This document shows positions 9,175 through 18,209 of a stretch of DNA of 64,000 bases, one piece after another. Below the pieces are notes generated by a model. The model did not search any database. It was given only the letters and a program-made list of their open reading frames with translations, and had not been told where the DNA came from. Origin of the DNA: LMUY01 sp965199005 (lineage in GTDB: Bacteria > Pseudomonadota > Alphaproteobacteria > Acetobacterales > Acetobacteraceae); NCBI GenBank assembly GCA_965199005.1, contig CBDAQK010000006.1, forward strand, positions 2,418,001-2,482,000. The letters are read 5' to 3'. The first letter of the stretch is position 1. Every line of letters begins with the position of its first letter. A program made the position numbers and the translations under genes.

Positions 9175-9250
9175 GGCTCCATAGCTCAGCGGATAGAGCG
9201 ATCGCCTTCTAAGCGATGGGTCCCTGGTTCGAGTCCAGGTGGGGCCGCCA
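9175..9250 (+). tRNA. tRNA-Arg (anticodon UCU)
   Basis: A 76-nt cloverleaf folds completely: acceptor stem GGCTCCA paired with TGGGGCC (one G-U pair), D arm GCTC/GAGC, anticodon stem ATCGC/GCGAT with loop CTTCTAA, 5-nt variable loop, T arm CCTGG/CCAGG with TTCGAGT loop, then discriminator G and an encoded CCA. The anticodon TCT (9208-9210) reads AGA/AGG arginine codons, which are rare in this GC-rich genome. Confidence 0.97.
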
Positions 9251-9748
9251 GCACTTGGGAATTGCCGTTCGCCTGAGTGACGGCCATTGGTCGGGCTGAC
9301 GGCACGGCTGAACTTCTCCGCGACGGGGTCGCTCCTGCGCGCTCAGGCACACTGTTCCATTAGGCTGGAACAGCCAGCCCGGAGAACTCGCCAGACCCAG
9401 GAGGCGCTGGGTTACCAACGACGAAGTTGATCGAGACGGCGTCAAGCCAACCCTCGTCCCCCGGATTAAGTGAGATCATGACGCGCCCAGGAGATTAAAG
9501 ATTAAGCAGAATTTGGCCGATTACAACGCTATTAGGGGACATCGCTGCCTTCGAAACAATGGAAATGATATTGTCGGTACTAATTCAATTCGCCGAAGGC
9601 AGACGCGCCAGCGTGCGCAAGTCGGCGGCGGTTCCGCTAAAATGCGCTGGTTCCCCAGAACTCCGGTGGCAAAAGGTTAGCCATCAAACCGGCCAACCTA
9701 TTATAGCCCCTATCCTAGGGCAAAAAGCGCTGCAGTGGGCTGCCCCCC
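9251..9748. other. gene-free stretch after tRNA-Arg
   Basis: No convincing gene lies here. Small frames are shadows; one antisense frame reads through the tRNA and produces a meaningless peptide. The stretch holds one perfect 8-bp hairpin, CTGTTCCA / TGGAACAG (9352-9373, 6-nt loop), without a T-run. The right half is more AT-rich. No transposase or integrase remnant was recognised. Confidence 0.5.
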
Positions 9749-10057
9749 TCAGTGCGTCCAGTTCTCGGACCGGCCATAGCGGAAATTGTCAGCATAGACC
9801 TTCGGCTTGTGCTTGACCGGCGCAGGAGGGATTTCAACGTCGTAGGAGATGCCGTTGGCTTCGGCATAGGCAACGGCCTGGTCCTTGGTCTCGAACTTCA
9901 AACTTACCTGCCCCAGCGTGTCGCCACGGCCCCACCAGCCCATCAGGGGGTCGTTGACCTCCGGCCGGCCGGCCGGGAAATCGAGGGCCCAGCTCTGCGT
10001 TCCGGCAACTCCCGACTGCATCGCGGTCTTGGGACGCTGGAAAATCCGGGCGCGCAT
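9749..10057 (-). CDS. complex I accessory subunit, NDUFS4 family
   Basis: A 102-residue homologue of the mitochondrial NDUFS4 (18 kDa/AQDQ) subunit that sits on the peripheral arm of NADH:quinone oxidoreductase. It is found in alphaproteobacteria as well as mitochondria. Visible hallmarks are RARIFxxPKTAMQSG near the N-terminus, W-x-LDF, DPLMGW and the C-terminal YADNFRYGR. ATG 10057 is chosen because AAGGAG precedes it by 6 nt. The gene stands alone, divergent from a quinone-oxidoreductase-like gene, and away from any nuo operon in the window. Confidence 0.9.
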   Translation of the reverse strand: MRARIFQRPKTAMQSGVAGTQSWALDFPAGRPEVNDPLMGWWGRGDTLGQVSLKFETKDQAVAYAEANGISYDVEIPPAPVKHKPKVYADNFRYGRSENWTH

Positions 10058-10141
10058 CGTCGTCTCCTTCGGGGTGGCCCCGCGGTTTACGGCCCTGCTG
10101 GACCGGTGGCAAGTTAGCCGGCACCTGGAGGACACAAGTCA

Positions 10142-11125
10142 ATGCCCCGCCTGCGCGTCACCCAAAAAGCCGCCGATATCGACGCGCTCGAGTTGGTGCT
10201 GGAGCCGTTTGCCCCAGAACGCGCTCCGCCAGGCCAGGTGCTGGTGGAAATCCATTCCGCCGGCGTCAACCCATCCGACGTGAAGGCCGCGCTGGGCGCC
10301 ATGCCACATGCGGTTTGGCCACGCACGCCGGGGCGGGATTGGGCGGGATTGGTGGTGGATGGCCCGGCGGAGTTGGCCGGCCAGGCGGTCTGGGGTTCCA
10401 GCGGCGACTTGGGCATTCGGCGGGACGGAACCCATGCCAGCCATATCATTGTCCCGCGGTCCTACGTCCGGCTCAAACCGGCGGCGGTCCCGTTGCTGGA
10501 GGCCGGTGCGGTGGGCGTGCCCTTCATCACCGCGTACGAGGGCTTCCGGCGCGCCGGAATGCCGAAGCCCGGCGACATCGTGTGTGTGATGGGCGCGAAC
10601 GGCAAGGTGGGCCAGGCGGCCGTCCAAATCGCCGCCATGCTCGGCGCCCAGGTCTTCGGCGTGGCCCGGCGGGCCGGCGACGCACCCGGCCAGGCAGCCT
10701 TCATCGATGCCAGCCAGGCGGACCCCGCCGGCGTGTTGCGCGAGGCCACGCAGGGCCATGGGGTGGACATCGTCTACAACACCGTCGGCAGCCCGTATTT
10801 CGCCATGGCCAACGAGGCTTTGGCCCTCCGCGGCCGGCAAATCTTCATCGCCACCATCGACCGGGCGATCCCGTTCGATATCTTCCGCTTCTATCGCGGC
10901 CAGCACAGCTTTTACGGCATCGATAGCCTCACCCTGGACGGCGCGGATTGCGCCACGATCCTGGACGAACTGACCCCAGGCTTCGAATCTGGTGCGTTGA
11001 AGCCATTCCCTGTCGGGGAAACATTTCGTCTGGAGCAGGCGAAAGAGGCTTACCGCACCGTGCTAAAGGGCGCTCCGGACCGGGTGGTGTTGCAGCCTAC
11101 CCGGCGGGAAAGCTCGGCGGCGTGA
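10142..11125 (+). CDS. zinc-independent MDR quinone oxidoreductase-like protein
   Basis: A 327-residue medium-chain dehydrogenase/reductase with the GroES-like N-terminal fold (VLVEIHSAGVNPSDVK, PRTPGRDWAGLV) and a Rossmann NADPH site (VMGANGKVGQAAVQIAAML). The cysteine/histidine ligands of zinc alcohol dehydrogenases are absent, as in the quinone oxidoreductase (Qor) branch. Likely reaction: NADPH-dependent reduction of a quinone or enone. GGAGG lies about 10 nt before the ATG. Its 3' end overlaps the convergent amidohydrolase gene by 29 bp. Confidence 0.9.
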   Translation: MPRLRVTQKAADIDALELVLEPFAPERAPPGQVLVEIHSAGVNPSDVKAALGAMPHAVWPRTPGRDWAGLVVDGPAELAGQAVWGSSGDLGIRRDGTHASHIIVPRSYVRLKPAAVPLLEAGAVGVPFITAYEGFRRAGMPKPGDIVCVMGANGKVGQAAVQIAAMLGAQVFGVARRAGDAPGQAAFIDASQADPAGVLREATQGHGVDIVYNTVGSPYFAMANEALALRGRQIFIATIDRAIPFDIFRFYRGQHSFYGIDSLTLDGADCATILDELTPGFESGALKPFPVGETFRLEQAKEAYRTVLKGAPDRVVLQPTRRESSAA

Positions 11126-12524
11126 CCTGATCCAGGCTTCGGCGCGCCCAATCGCGATCCCGCACGCCCACCACCATGCGTTGCTGCGCCGCGTGGAGGG
11201 CCTCGGCGGCGGCAGGGTAGTCCATGGTGAGCACCTGGCCGCGGTCCACCACCAAGGCGCCATCCACATACACGGCTTGGATGGCGCGGTCCCCGGCGGC
11301 GTAGATCAGCGAGCGCACCGGGTCGTGCGCCGGGCGCATCGCCGGGTGGGTGACGTCCACCAGCACGATATCCGCCCGGCAGCCCGTCGCCAGCCGGCCG
11401 AGATCGGGGCGGTGCAGGATATCGGCAGCCCCCGCCGTCGCCATGGTGAATAGCTCCCCGCCCGTGAGGGTGCGCGGGTTCACCGCCTGGGTGCGTGCCA
11501 GATACATCGCCAACCGCATCTCTTCGAGCATGTTGTGCGGGAAGGTGTCGGTGCCGATCCCGACCTTGACCCCAGCCCGGCGATACCGCCCCACATCGCG
11601 CAGCGTGATGCCGCGCCGCGCGAATACGGTGGGGCAATGGGCCACCGCCGTCCCGGTCTGCGCCAGCAACGCGAGGTCCGCATCGGTGTGCCAGGGGGTA
11701 CTGGCATGGTCGTCCAGAAAGATCGAGTGGCCGATGATGGACCGGCCGGACAGCACGCCGAGGTGGTGCAGCCAGCCGATCGGGGTGAAACCGTGCCGCC
11801 GGGTGATCTCGTGAAACTCGCTGACGGATTGGGCGGCATGGGTCTGCCAGGTCACGCCGCGGCGCACCGCTTCCGCATGGCTGTCGCGCAGCAGGCCCTC
11901 GGTGCAGGTGTCGATTTGGGCGGGAACTGCCATGCCGCTGAGCCGGCCAGAGGGATGCTGGTTCGCCCGGTCGATCAGGCGGAACGCAGCCTCCATCGCC
12001 CGCTCGCCAGCCAAGGCGTCCCACTCGTAGTCGACGACGTGCCCGTTGGTGGTGAACCAGCGCGCGGACCGGAACATCGGCCCCATCACGATCCGCAACC
12101 CGCTCTCGCCCGCCACATCCAGCCAGGCATCGTAGGGCATGGACAGGTCGACGAGGGTGGTGACGCCGGAGAGCAGCAACTCACTGAACGCGACGCGGGC
12201 GCAATCGGGGATGGCATCGGCCGGCGGGCGAAAGATCGGCAGGTATTCGTAGAGCGAGGAATTGTAGAGCCCGGGGGTGCCGACCTCGTCCGTCAGCCCC
12301 TTCAGCATGGGCTCGGAGGAAGGATGGCTGTGAATGTTGACGAGGCCCGGCATGACCATCAGGCCGGCGCCATCAATCTCCGCATCCACCGGCCCGGCGT
12401 AGGCTTTGCCTACATGGGTGATAGTGTTGCCATCCCACGCGACATCGGCGCCGGACAGGGTGACATGCTGCGTCCCGTCCCAGGCAATGACGGTGTGGAT
12501 TGCGCGGATGACGGTGACTGGCAT
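11097..12524 (-). CDS. amidohydrolase of the TrzA/AtzB/SsnA deaminase group
   Basis: A 475-residue metal-dependent hydrolase (cyclic amidohydrolase fold). The metal-binding His65-x-His67 lies in LVNIHSHPSS, and later ligands are seen in WQTHAAQ, IGHSIF and GTDTFPHNM. This group removes amino or chloro groups from nitrogen heterocycles (triazines, guanine, cytosine, S-adenosylhomocysteine). It is the last gene of the train that brings in a solute through dipeptide-type permeases, starting 4 nt after the binding-protein gene. It is therefore likely to act on the imported compound. The exact substrate cannot be assigned. Confidence 0.88.
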   Translation of the reverse strand: MPVTVIRAIHTVIAWDGTQHVTLSGADVAWDGNTITHVGKAYAGPVDAEIDGAGLMVMPGLVNIHSHPSSEPMLKGLTDEVGTPGLYNSSLYEYLPIFRPPADAIPDCARVAFSELLLSGVTTLVDLSMPYDAWLDVAGESGLRIVMGPMFRSARWFTTNGHVVDYEWDALAGERAMEAAFRLIDRANQHPSGRLSGMAVPAQIDTCTEGLLRDSHAEAVRRGVTWQTHAAQSVSEFHEITRRHGFTPIGWLHHLGVLSGRSIIGHSIFLDDHASTPWHTDADLALLAQTGTAVAHCPTVFARRGITLRDVGRYRRAGVKVGIGTDTFPHNMLEEMRLAMYLARTQAVNPRTLTGGELFTMATAGAADILHRPDLGRLATGCRADIVLVDVTHPAMRPAHDPVRSLIYAAGDRAIQAVYVDGALVVDRGQVLTMDYPAAAEALHAAQQRMVVGVRDRDWARRSLDQVTPPSFPAG

Positions 12525-12528
12525 GACG

Positions 12529-14112
12529 CTACGGCGTCAGCGTGATGTCGAGGCCTTTATAGATCCCGATACCGTAGATCCCATGCGCACGCACCCCATG
12601 CGCGCGCCGGCCGGAGGTGACCCAAAGCTGCTCGCGCACCAGCGGGATCCACACATTGGCGTCGGTCAACTGCTTCTGCACGTTGTTTAGCGCGGCCCGC
12701 TTGACGTTGTCGTCCGTTGCCGTGCGGGCTTCCTTCAGCCAGGCGTCGGTTTCGGGGCTCTTCCAGTTCATCCGGTTGGGCGTCGGCGTTCCACTGGAGT
12801 TGAAATACAGGTTCAGCGCCTCGCTGGCAGAGACATAGGGGTAGGACATCATGAACGCCCCGAACTCCTGCGTCGCGAGCTTGCCCCAGGCGACCGTGGC
12901 GTCCCACATCTGCACCTTCATCTCCACCCCGATCCGCTTCAGATCGGCCTGGATCGCTTCGACGGAGCGGTTGTTCAGCGTGTCGCTGATGCCATACAGC
13001 AGGAAGGACGCCCGCACCCCGTCCTTGGCGCGCACGCCGTCGGCGCCCAGGGTCCAACCCGCGTCGTCGAGCAATTTGCGCGCGGCTGCCGGGTCGTAGG
13101 CCGGAAACTCCGCCTTGGATTTTGGATCGTAATCCAGCACGGCGGGATTGAGGTAGCTGTCGGCCGGGGTGGCCGCGCCGAACCACACCGCCTTGGCGAT
13201 CGCGTCGCGGTTCACCGCCATGACCATGGCCTTGCGCAACACCGGGTCGTTCACTGCCGGCTTGTCGATCTTGAACCCTACGAAGTAATCCCAAAAGTAA
13301 TTCGGCTGGTTCGACAGCGTGATGCCGGGCGTGTTGCGCAGCGAGGGCAGCGCGATCGGCGGCACATATTGCGTGGCATCGCCCTGCCCCGATTGGATGG
13401 CGGCAAGGATCGTGTTGGAATCGGGGATCACCCGCCAGATCACCCGGTCCACCTGAGGCGACGGGTTCTTGAAAATGGGCGGACCCCAATTGTAGCCCTC
13501 GTGCTTCTTCAGCACCATTTCCTGCCGCGGCGTCCACGACACCCAGCAGAATGGCCCGGTGCCGTTGAAGCCCTGCACGCCGAAATTGGCACCCAGCGTC
13601 TCCACCGAATGCTGATCCACGATCGACAAGAAGAAGAGGCTGAGTTGCAGGGGCAATTCGTTGAAGGGGTCGGTCAACTCGTATTCGACCGTGGCCGGGT
13701 TGACCGCCCGCACGTCCTTTACGGGGCCGGCGCGCCAGCGGACCGGGCTATGCGTCGCCGGATCGATGAAGCGCTTGATGGTGTAGACGACGTCTTCCGC
13801 CGTCATCTTGCGTCCATCGCAGAACGTCACGTCGTCCCGCAGATGGAAGGTGTAGAGCTTGCCGTCGGGGCTCACATCCCAGCTCTTTGCGAGGCCGGGG
13901 CGGACCGTCTTCATGTCCCAGTCGAGCGAGGTGAGGGTATCGGCGAGGAAATACAGCGCCTCCCCCGCGGAACGGGCGGTGGAGCGGGCTGGGTCGTAAT
14001 TGTCGCTGTCGATCGTGCGCAGCAGCACCAGCGTGTTCGGCGGGGCCGTTTGCGCCATCACCGGGGCAGCCAGCCCGGCGGCGACGATCGCAGCCAACAA
14101 AAGACGCTTCAT
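12529..14112 (-). CDS. dipeptide/oligopeptide-type ABC substrate-binding protein
   Basis: A 527-residue family 5 extracellular solute-binding protein. The N-terminus is a Sec signal (MKRLLLAAIVAAGLAAPVMA-Q). The class signature follows: YTFHLRDDVTFCDGRKMTAEDV. Despite the family name these proteins bind many solutes besides peptides (nickel, sugars, glutathione, heterocycles). Its ATG overlaps the permease stop codon in an ATGA junction. The operon contains two permeases, this protein and two amidohydrolases but no ATPase. Confidence 0.93.
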   Translation of the reverse strand: MKRLLLAAIVAAGLAAPVMAQTAPPNTLVLLRTIDSDNYDPARSTARSAGEALYFLADTLTSLDWDMKTVRPGLAKSWDVSPDGKLYTFHLRDDVTFCDGRKMTAEDVVYTIKRFIDPATHSPVRWRAGPVKDVRAVNPATVEYELTDPFNELPLQLSLFFLSIVDQHSVETLGANFGVQGFNGTGPFCWVSWTPRQEMVLKKHEGYNWGPPIFKNPSPQVDRVIWRVIPDSNTILAAIQSGQGDATQYVPPIALPSLRNTPGITLSNQPNYFWDYFVGFKIDKPAVNDPVLRKAMVMAVNRDAIAKAVWFGAATPADSYLNPAVLDYDPKSKAEFPAYDPAAARKLLDDAGWTLGADGVRAKDGVRASFLLYGISDTLNNRSVEAIQADLKRIGVEMKVQMWDATVAWGKLATQEFGAFMMSYPYVSASEALNLYFNSSGTPTPNRMNWKSPETDAWLKEARTATDDNVKRAALNNVQKQLTDANVWIPLVREQLWVTSGRRAHGVRAHGIYGIGIYKGLDITLTP

Positions 14113-14933
14113 GTCCGACCCCCAAGACTGCGCGGGTCCAGCGCATCCCGCAGCGCGTCACCAAGCACGTTACATGCCAGCACCAACACCACGATGGCGA
14201 CGCACGGCACCACGGCGATATGCGGGGCGAAGAACAGGAAGTTGCGGCCCTGCGAGGCCATGGCGCCCAACTCGGCGGTGGGCGGCTGCGCGCCCAATCC
14301 CAGGAAGGACAGCGCGGCACCCAGCAGGATCACCTGCCCGAACCGCAACGTGGAAAACACCAACAGGGCGGAGGCACAATTGGGCAGCAAATGGCGCAGG
14401 ATCAGCCGCTTGTTGGCAACACCCGTGGCCCGTGCTGCCTCGATATAGTCGCGCCCCATTTCCACGCTGGCCGCAGCCCGGGCGATGCGGGCGGTCAGCG
14501 GCACCGTGGCAATCGACAGGGCCAGCACGACGGCCGGCACGCCCGGCCCCAAAATCGCGGCTATGGCCAGGCCGAACAAAATCGCCGGGAACGACAGCAG
14601 CACGTCCATGCAACGCATGATCAATCCGTCCGCCCCGCGGTAGAACGCGGCCAGCAGCCCCAGCCCGGCGCCCAGCGTGCCCCCCAGCCCGACCGCGGCA
14701 ACACCAATCACCAGGGTAAGCCGCAGCCCGTACAGCACGCGGGTGATCAGGTCGCGCCCCTGGTCGTCAGCCCCCAGCCAGAGGCCAGGTGCCGGCGGCG
14801 CCATGGCGAGGGAGAGGTCGTTGTCCGCCGGGTCGGTCGGCGCCAGCCAGGGTGCCAGCACGGCCAGCAGCACCAACGCCAGCATCAGGGCCAACGCCGC
14901 CATGCCCACCCAATCGCGTAGGAACCGCCTCAC
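14109..14933 (-). CDS. dipeptide-type ABC permease (DppC-like)
   Basis: A 274-residue inner-membrane permease with the DppC/OppC layout: an N-terminal span, LGADDQGRDLITRVLYGLR, the EAA-type loop (YIEAARATGVANKRLILRHL) and a terminal LGDALRDALDPRSLG. GTG 14933 is chosen because it overlaps the stop of the preceding permease in a GTGA junction. The longer frame to 15395 is antisense-like composition over the neighbouring gene. It pairs with the DppB-like protein to form the translocation pore. Confidence 0.93.
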   Translation of the reverse strand: MRRFLRDWVGMAALALMLALVLLAVLAPWLAPTDPADNDLSLAMAPPAPGLWLGADDQGRDLITRVLYGLRLTLVIGVAAVGLGGTLGAGLGLLAAFYRGADGLIMRCMDVLLSFPAILFGLAIAAILGPGVPAVVLALSIATVPLTARIARAAASVEMGRDYIEAARATGVANKRLILRHLLPNCASALLVFSTLRFGQVILLGAALSFLGLGAQPPTAELGAMASQGRNFLFFAPHIAVVPCVAIVVLVLACNVLGDALRDALDPRSLGGRT

Positions 14934-15868
14934 GTCCGCACGCGTGGGTCCAGCCAGGTGCTCAGCAAATCCACGGCGAGGTTGACCAGGATGAACCCGG
15001 CGGCCAGCACCAGGATGGTCCCCTGCGCCATCGGGAAGTCGGAGGACAGGATGGCGCCCACCGCCAGCCGGCCGACGCCGGGCCAGGAGAAGATCGTTTC
15101 CGTCACCACGGCGCCGCCCAGCAGAAAGCCGATCTGCAGCCCGATCAGCGTCACCACGGGGATCAAAGCGTTGCGCAAGGCGTGGCGAACGACCACGGCG
15201 CGCTCCGTCAAGCCCTTGGCGCGGGCGGTGCGCACGTGGTCGGTGCGCAGCATGTCCAGCACGGAGGAGCGCGTCATGCGCGCCACCGGGCCGACGAACA
15301 CCGCGCCCAGCGTGATGGCTGGCAGGGCCACGGATTGCAGGCCCTCCAGCGTCCAGAGCGGGCCAGCCCGGCCCGTGAAGGGCAGCAACTGCCATTTGAA
15401 CCCAACGAACCAGATCAGCACCAGGCCGACGAAGAACACGGGTATGGAGACACCAGCCACGCCCAGCGCCATCACCAGCCGGTCCGGCCAGCGGCCCCGC
15501 TCCACCGCGGCGATGGTGCCGAACAGAAGGCCCAGCGGCACGGCCCAGACCAGGCTCGCCACCATCAACTCAACGGTGGGGCCGACCGTGTTGCCCAGCT
15601 CGGTGGCGACGGGTTCGTTGTTGATGATGGATACGCCGAGGTCGCCGTGCAGCAAACGAAGCAGATAACGGGCGAATTGGACAGGGATAGGCTGGTCCAG
15701 GCCCAGCTCGACCCGGATGGCTGCCACCACATCCGCGGTGGCCATGGGCCCGGCACGGACGGCCGCCGGGTCCGTTGGCACGACCTGCATCAACAAGAAG
15801 CCAATCAGCAGCACGCCTACCAACACGGGCGCGGCCAGCAGCAAACGCTGCCCGGCATGGCGCCACAT
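14930..15868 (-). CDS. dipeptide-type ABC permease (DppB-like)
   Basis: A 312-residue permease with the DppB/OppB landmarks: MWRHAGQRLLLAAPVLVGV start, LGLDQPIPVQFARYL, GDLGVSI, the EAA loop (HVRTARAKGL...VVRHALRNALIP) and terminal LSTWLDPRVRT. The ATG shares a base with the stop of the upstream amidohydrolase (TGATG). The longer open frame to 16675 is a shadow of that amidohydrolase. Confidence 0.93.
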   Translation of the reverse strand: MWRHAGQRLLLAAPVLVGVLLIGFLLMQVVPTDPAAVRAGPMATADVVAAIRVELGLDQPIPVQFARYLLRLLHGDLGVSIINNEPVATELGNTVGPTVELMVASLVWAVPLGLLFGTIAAVERGRWPDRLVMALGVAGVSIPVFFVGLVLIWFVGFKWQLLPFTGRAGPLWTLEGLQSVALPAITLGAVFVGPVARMTRSSVLDMLRTDHVRTARAKGLTERAVVVRHALRNALIPVVTLIGLQIGFLLGGAVVTETIFSWPGVGRLAVGAILSSDFPMAQGTILVLAAGFILVNLAVDLLSTWLDPRVRT

Positions 15869-17487
15869 CAGGCGAGGGCACCATGACGGTCGATCACCGC
15901 GCGGCCCCCGAGCAGAACGAGGTCGGCGGAGGTCGCGCGGATGTCGTCCGCCCCGAAGATGTCCTGCGACAGCACCGTCACATCCGCCAGCATGCCGGGC
16001 AGCAACCGGCCCCGCTGCTGCTCGGCGAACTGGGTGTAGGCCCCGCAATAGGTGAGGCAATGCACGGCTTCGGCCACCGATATCGCCTCCTCCGCACCCA
16101 GCACGGTGCCCTTGTTCGTACGCCGCGTAACCATGGTGTAGATGTTCTGGAACGGATCGGTAGAGGACACCGGCGCGTCCGAACTGGCGGCCGGGTTCTG
16201 GCCGTCGCGCAGCCAACTGGCCATGGGATACGCCGCCGCCGCGCGTGCCTCGCCGAGGTTGGTGACGTAGGTATCGCCAAATTCGTACATGAAAATGGGT
16301 TGCGGCACCGGCTCGATCCCGCGCGCCACCATGCGGGCGCGCTGGCCGGGGGTGAGGAACCCACAATGCTCGATGCGGTGCCGCCGCCCGGCGGTTGGCT
16401 GTGCCGCGGTGTCGGCGGCTTCCATGCCGGACAGCACCTGCTCGATCCCGGCGTCGCCGATGGCGTGGATGGCGAGTTGCCAGCCCTGCTGGTGATAATG
16501 GGCGAGCAGCCGGTGCATCGTCGCCTCTGGAAAGCAGAACACGCCCGTCCCGCCTTGCCGGTAGGGCTCGAACATGGCCGCCGTCAAGCCGCCTGCCGAG
16601 CCGTCCGCGAAGACTTTCATGGCGCCGAAGCGGAGCATGGCGTCGCCGTCCATCGGCCGCACCCCGGCCTGCCACGCCGTCTCTGCGATCCCCTCGGGAT
16701 TGCCGGCCAGGCAGACCCAGGTGCGAACCGGCAGGCGCCCGGCGGCCAGCGCGGTGCGGTAGGCTCCGACCTCGCGGAAGCCGGCGAGCATGCCGACATT
16801 GGCATCCATCACGGCGGTGAAGCCCAGTTGATTCATGTGCAGGCCCGCACGCTCGATCGCATCGACCAGATCGGCATCGGAGGGTTCCGGCAGGCGATCA
16901 CGCACCAGGCGCATTGCCCGCTCCTGCAGCAGCCCCGTCAGCCCCCCAGCCCGGCGCTCGATAACCCCGCCCTCAGGGTCCGGCGTGTTGTGGCCGATCT
17001 CAGCCAGCGACAGGGCGGCGGCGTTGGCGACCCCCATATGGCCGCAGGTGCGGACGATGAAGACGGGGTGGTCAGGGGCGGCAGCGGTCAGCTCCTCCTG
17101 CGTGGGATGGCGGCCAACATCCAGTTCGGCGTGGTCGTAGCCACGGCCCTGCACCCAGCGTCCCTTTGGCGTGCGGGCGGCTTGCTCGCGGATCGCGGTG
17201 AGCAGGCCGTCCAGCGTGCGGATGCGCTCGGGCCGCAAATTGACCAGCGTCATGCTGATCCCGAGCGGCAGCAGATGCTGGTGTGCGTCGTTGAAGGCGG
17301 GGATGGCGACCCGCCCATCCAAATTCACCCGCTTTGTGGCTGCCCCGGCAAAGGGCGACACCGCGTCGCGGCTGCCGCAGGCGACGATCCGGCCGCCCGA
17401 GATGGCCAGCGCTTCGGCAAAGCCCTCATGGAGACCGCGGAAGATGCGGCCCTCGATCAGCGTGTCGGCATAGCCCGTCATCGTCAT
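15868..17487 (-). CDS. YtcJ-type amidohydrolase
   Basis: About 539 residues of the amidohydrolase 3 / YtcJ family (related to NfdA and cytosine-deaminase-like enzymes). Landmarks are the metal-binding FNDAHQHLLPLG, the WVQGRGYDHAELD stretch, LAIHAIGDAGIEQVL, and RRHIEHC-like RHRIEHCGFL with a late SSDAPVSSTDPF aspartate region. AGGGGG sits just upstream; it is 8 nt from ATG 17481 and 2 nt from ATG 17487, so the real start may be 17481. It is translationally coupled to the DppB-like permease, so it probably hydrolyses an amide or carbamoyl bond of the imported solute. Confidence 0.88.
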   Translation of the reverse strand: MTMTGYADTLIEGRIFRGLHEGFAEALAISGGRIVACGSRDAVSPFAGAATKRVNLDGRVAIPAFNDAHQHLLPLGISMTLVNLRPERIRTLDGLLTAIREQAARTPKGRWVQGRGYDHAELDVGRHPTQEELTAAAPDHPVFIVRTCGHMGVANAAALSLAEIGHNTPDPEGGVIERRAGGLTGLLQERAMRLVRDRLPEPSDADLVDAIERAGLHMNQLGFTAVMDANVGMLAGFREVGAYRTALAAGRLPVRTWVCLAGNPEGIAETAWQAGVRPMDGDAMLRFGAMKVFADGSAGGLTAAMFEPYRQGGTGVFCFPEATMHRLLAHYHQQGWQLAIHAIGDAGIEQVLSGMEAADTAAQPTAGRRHRIEHCGFLTPGQRARMVARGIEPVPQPIFMYEFGDTYVTNLGEARAAAAYPMASWLRDGQNPAASSDAPVSSTDPFQNIYTMVTRRTNKGTVLGAEEAISVAEAVHCLTYCGAYTQFAEQQRGRLLPGMLADVTVLSQDIFGADDIRATSADLVLLGGRAVIDRHGALA

Positions 17488-17535
17488 GTCCCCCTGGCGT
17501 GCGTGCCCCGGGACATTCAACCGGCGTGCCACGAC

Positions 17536-17943
17536 TCAGGCCTCGGCCAACTCCCGCAATGCCAGCAGGTCCCATTTCACCCACTCGACATCGGCGAGGA
17601 AATCCCCCTCCGACATGCCGGGCTGGCGGAAGAGGGTCAGCATCACTTCGGCGCCTCCCCCGTTGGGCACGACCCGAAGGGGAACGTAGATCTCTGTCCC
17701 GCCGCCCAAATCCACCGTGTGGTCCATGACCCCAAACGCGTTGTGGCCGGTGAAGCATACTCTGACCGGCCCTGCCGGACCCTCGCCCTGCCACCAATCC
17801 CCGTCGCGCTCCAGCGATGATTTGGCGAGACCCGACGCCCAGCGCGAGAAACTCTCAGGCCGCCAAATCGCCTCGTAGAGGTCGTTCCATGCCCGGCCGA
17901 TCGCGATACTGACCGTGCGGGCCTCGAGCAACGTGCCGGTCAT
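17536..17943 (-). CDS. SRPBCC (polyketide cyclase/START-like) protein
   Basis: A 135-residue small-ligand-binding fold protein. The N-terminal IGRAWNDLYEAIWRPESFSRWASGL is typical of SRPBCC proteins, and alternating strands follow. No signal peptide. Its ATG overlaps the DUF1272 stop (ATGA). It lies about 48 nt before the YtcJ-type amidohydrolase, so it may bind or help process an intermediate, but the function is unknown. Confidence 0.8.
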   Translation of the reverse strand: MTGTLLEARTVSIAIGRAWNDLYEAIWRPESFSRWASGLAKSSLERDGDWWQGEGPAGPVRVCFTGHNAFGVMDHTVDLGGGTEIYVPLRVVPNGGGAEVMLTLFRQPGMSEGDFLADVEWVKWDLLALRELAEA

Positions 17944-18185
17944 GGTTCCGACGCCACGGTATGGACCCTGGTCTTTCGAACCGTCGATGCCGGGAATTGC
18001 GCCAGTTTGGCCGGGCGAACCGGGCGGCGCACCAATTCACCACCGCAATTCGGGCACACCCCGGCAAACACCCTTCCTGCACAATCGCTGCAGAACGTGC
18101 ACTCGAAGGTGCACATCATCGCGTCCAGCGAGGCGGGCGGCAGGTCGCGGTCGCAGTGTTCGCAACTGGGGCGAAGTTCCAGCAT
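17940..18185 (-). CDS. DUF1272 small zinc-ribbon protein
   Basis: An 81-residue protein with the DUF1272 hallmark MLELRPSCEHCDRDLPP and paired cysteines: C8/C11, C25, C29/C32, C35, C44/C47, likely binding two zinc ions. The stretch CPNCGGELVRRP closes the motif. ATG 18185 follows GGGAG by 9 nt. A TTG at 18191 is also in frame but less likely. It lies between tlyA and the SRPBCC gene in the same train. Function unknown. Confidence 0.9.
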   Translation of the reverse strand: MLELRPSCEHCDRDLPPASLDAMMCTFECTFCSDCAGRVFAGVCPNCGGELVRRPVRPAKLAQFPASTVRKTRVHTVASEP

Positions 18186-18209
18186 GGCCAAGATCTCCCG
18201 AGAGGACCG

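Noticed and set aside
1182..9250. A genomic island running from the tRNA-Arg gene to the recombinase
   Set aside because: No copy of the tRNA 3' end was recognised near the recombinase, and the genes between include a normal metabolic operon.
9352..9373. Terminator of tRNA-Arg
   Set aside because: The hairpin is perfect but has no T-run and lies about 100 nt after the tRNA; its role is unclear.
9209..9445. Minus-strand frame ending in HLDSNQGP
   Set aside because: This peptide comes from reading antisense through the tRNA gene, a well-known false gene.
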